DNA of 7,693 nt, taken from assembly GCA_022706165.1 (NCBI GenBank), contig JAKJDA010000133.1:1-7693 (forward strand). The letters run 5' to 3'. The position numbers were made by a program, and so were the translations under genes. Shown in pieces: positions 6,052-7,693 of the stretch (positions are counted from its first letter, which is position 1; the number at the start of each line of letters is the position of its first letter). The DNA comes from Candidatus Hydrogenedentota bacterium (GTDB taxonomy: Bacteria; Hydrogenedentota; Hydrogenedentia; Hydrogenedentales; SLHB01). The notes below the pieces were generated by a model. That model was not told where the DNA came from, ran no database searches, and saw nothing but the letters and a program-made list of their open reading frames with translations.

Positions 6052-7175
6052 GCCGCGCCCCTTTCCCGAGCGGCTTCTTGAAGAAGCGCGAGATATCGGT
6101 CGCCGACGCATTCAAATGAAAACGCTGTGCGTATGCGTTCTTGCGCGCGTGCGCCAAGGTCTTCGCGCACGGTCCGGGATTGAAGCAAGCGCGTCAACGC
6201 ATCGCGGATCGCGGGCGCGTCGCCGGGCGTCACGGTCAACCCCGCGTCGCCGATGAGTTCTGCGCAGCCCGTCGCATTCGACGTCACCACCGCCGCGCCG
6301 GACTGCATCGCTTCGAGCAACGACACCGGCGCGTTCTCTTTTTCAGAGACGAGGCAAAAAATGGCGGAGGTCTCGAAGAGGTCCGTCAGTTCAGGCGATC
6401 CCGGTTCCAGGCGTCCGTGGAAGACCGTCTTCGTCGACAGTTTTGCGGCCAATTTTTCGAGCTGTGCGCGCATCGGGCCGTCCCCGGCGACATGCACTTC
6501 GAAGTCGGTTTCCACTCCCTGCAATGCTTCCAGCACGTGCTGAAATCCCTTCAGCGGCAGCAAACGTCCCGCCATGAAAATGCGCGGCTTCTTGGGCTGC
6601 GGCGTGTATTTGCTTGCGCAAACGGCATTGGGAATGTGCGTGACCGGAACCGGGCCAATCGCGCATTGCAGCGTCTCGATGAGGAAACGCGACGGGCAGG
6701 TCGTCGTGGCCGCGTGACGAACGATGATTCGAGCGAGCGGCGAGATGAAGCGGTACTCGATGCGAAACCGATCAGGGTTGTAGCCGGGCACATCGGATCC
6801 GTGGACCGTCAGCACATAAGGACATTGCGCAAACCGCGTTGCCGCATATGCGAGGAGTCCTGTCGGCACGATGAAATGGCAGTGGATGACGTCGTAGTCT
6901 CCAGATCGCGCCATGCGCGCGACACGCGGCAGTGCGGCGAGAACGAACGAGAGCATCTCGTGCGTTTGCGTGGAACCCTGTTGTTTCCGGAGGCATGGCA
7001 CGCGCAGGATATGCACGCCGTTGCGCGTTTCTTCGCGCGGAAGGCCGCCAAATGCCATTGTGACGACGTCGACGCGATGTTGGCGCGAAACAAAATGCTC
7101 GCAGAGGTCCTGGCATACCGGGGCCGCCCCGCCGCCAACGGGCGGATACTCGTAGTTGAGAACGAGGATGTTCAT
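6048..7175 (-). CDS. Family 4 glycosyltransferase (GT-B fold), intact
   Basis: This is a predicted retaining glycosyltransferase of 375 residues with all landmarks in place. The N-terminus MNILVLNYEYPPVGGGAAPV carries the glycine loop of the donor/acceptor cleft (14-16). DVIHCHFIVPTG (95-106) and LTVHGSDVPG (122-131) belong to the acceptor domain. IPNAV (181-185) marks the hinge, and FMAGRLLPLKGFQHVLEAL (200-218) opens the donor domain. The E-x7-E motif is ENAPVSLLE (280-288), followed by the complete loop with TGCAELI (302-308) and LTVTPGDA (313-320). This loop is the piece lacking in the next gene. No transmembrane segment is evident. The start ATG at 7175 lies 18 nt after the stop of the GT2 gene upstream, without a clear ribosome binding site. 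Its stop overlaps the next start, implying coupled translation. The linkage formed is unknown. Confidence 0.92.
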   Translation of the reverse strand: MNILVLNYEYPPVGGGAAPVCQDLCEHFVSRQHRVDVVTMAFGGLPREETRNGVHILRVPCLRKQQGSTQTHEMLSFVLAALPRVARMARSGDYDVIHCHFIVPTGLLAYAATRFAQCPYVLTVHGSDVPGYNPDRFRIEYRFISPLARIIVRHAATTTCPSRFLIETLQCAIGPVPVTHIPNAVCASKYTPQPKKPRIFMAGRLLPLKGFQHVLEALQGVETDFEVHVAGDGPMRAQLEKLAAKLSTKTVFHGRLEPGSPELTDLFETSAIFCLVSEKENAPVSLLEAMQSGAAVVTSNATGCAELIGDAGLTVTPGDAPAIRDALTRLLQSRTVREDLGARAQERIRTAFSFECVGDRYLALLQEAARERGAA

Positions 7176-7193
7176 GCCCGTGTCTGGCTGCGA

Positions 7194-7693
7194 TCACTCA
7201 TCGTGCAACACATACGGCTTCTTGTCCTGCGTTTCGTAATACACGCGGATGATCATTTCCGCGAGGATGCCCATCACGATAAACATCACGCCGAGAATGA
7301 TCAGCATCGCGGCCAACAAGAGGAGCGGCGTGCGCGTGAGGCCAATCCCCGAAAAGAATTTGAGCCAGAGCGCATACAACGTTGCGGGGGCGGACAACAG
7401 AATGCTGATGATGCCGAGGCCGCCGAAGAAGTGGATGGGCCGCGTTTGGTACGACGCCATGAACCGGATCATGACGAGATCGAGGATGACTTTGGCGATG
7501 CGTTCGGCCCCGTACTTCGATTTGCCGCGGGTGCGTGCGCGATGGTTGATGGGCATCTCCGTCACTTTGCCGCCGAGCCACGAGCAATAGATGGGAATGA
7601 AGCGATGCATTTCGCCATACAGCCGGACGTCCTTGAGCACGCTGCGCCGATAGGCCTTTAACGTGCAGCCGTAGTCGTGCAGATGCACGCCGC
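7194..7693 (-). CDS. Membrane-anchored GT2, polyprenyl-phosphate sugar transferase type (C-terminal part)
   Basis: This is the last 165 residues of a transferase whose N-terminal catalytic core lies beyond the window. The fragment begins GVHLHDYGCTLKAYRR; the YGCTLKAYRR and LYGEMHRFIPIY motifs are typical of DPM1/GtrB-like GT2 enzymes, which transfer a sugar from a nucleotide donor to polyprenyl phosphate. NHRARTRGKSKYG (49-61 of the fragment) is the conserved basic patch. Two transmembrane helices follow, at about 87-111 and 121-148, with a short amphipathic tail ending KPYVLHDE. The GTG at 7688 is internal, not a start. It is the first gene of the cluster seen here and would supply a lipid-linked sugar, or prime or modify the glycan exported by the ABC transporter. 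Which sugar is not readable. Confidence 0.9.
   Translation of the reverse strand, partial: GVHLHDYGCTLKAYRRSVLKDVRLYGEMHRFIPIYCSWLGGKVTEMPINHRARTRGKSKYGAERIAKVILDLVMIRFMASYQTRPIHFFGGLGIISILLSAPATLYALWLKFFSGIGLTRTPLLLLAAMLIILGVMFIVMGILAEMIIRVYYETQDKKPYVLHDE

Noticed and set aside
6141..7661. Long open frame on the plus strand (about 506 codons) opposite the GT4 and GT2 genes
   Set aside because: Its translation is full of Arg, His and Gln with no domain pattern. The minus strand encodes two clear enzymes across the same bases; high GC and codon bias create the antisense frame.

Overview
The window looks like part of a GC-rich (roughly 60% by eye) environmental bacterial chromosome. Most of it is the downstream half of a surface-polysaccharide (O-antigen- or capsule-type) synthesis and export locus on the minus strand. 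A DUF2961/GH172 protein beside an ABC-dependent polysaccharide cluster, plus a degenerate 9-nt CAxAGAxAA-type intergenic repeat, would fit a Planctomycetes/Verrucomicrobia/Hydrogenedentota-like organism. That placement is a guess: no marker gene is present.

Plus strand, 1-835: the C-terminal end of a DUF2961 (glycoside hydrolase 172-like) protein, a strong rho-independent terminator at 306-335, then a small four-helix membrane protein of unknown function. From 836 to 1143 lies a gene-free stretch between convergent genes, where I recognise nothing.

Minus strand, 7693 down to 1144, in transcription order: the C-terminal part of a membrane-anchored GT2 of the polyprenyl-phosphate sugar transferase type; an intact GT4; a second GT4 that overlaps it by ATGA but is broken near its 3' end; a roughly 130-nt AT-rich gap carrying a degenerate tandem/inverted repeat; a third, TuaH-like GT4; a GT2 overlapping it by ATGA; the ABC-2 permease (Wzm type); and the short ABC ATPase (Wzt/KpsT/TagH type). 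Spacing is tight, with two ATGA overlaps and gaps of 18, 30 and 74 nt, so this reads as one operon or two sub-operons split at the repeat. The transferases would build a lipid-linked glycan at the cytoplasmic face, and the permease/ATPase pair would export it across the inner membrane.

I see no new kind of system here. The two points most worth following up are the broken GT4, whose missing C-terminal tail is still readable in another frame with about 16 conserved residues absent at the junction, and the repeat inserted between the two halves of the cluster.
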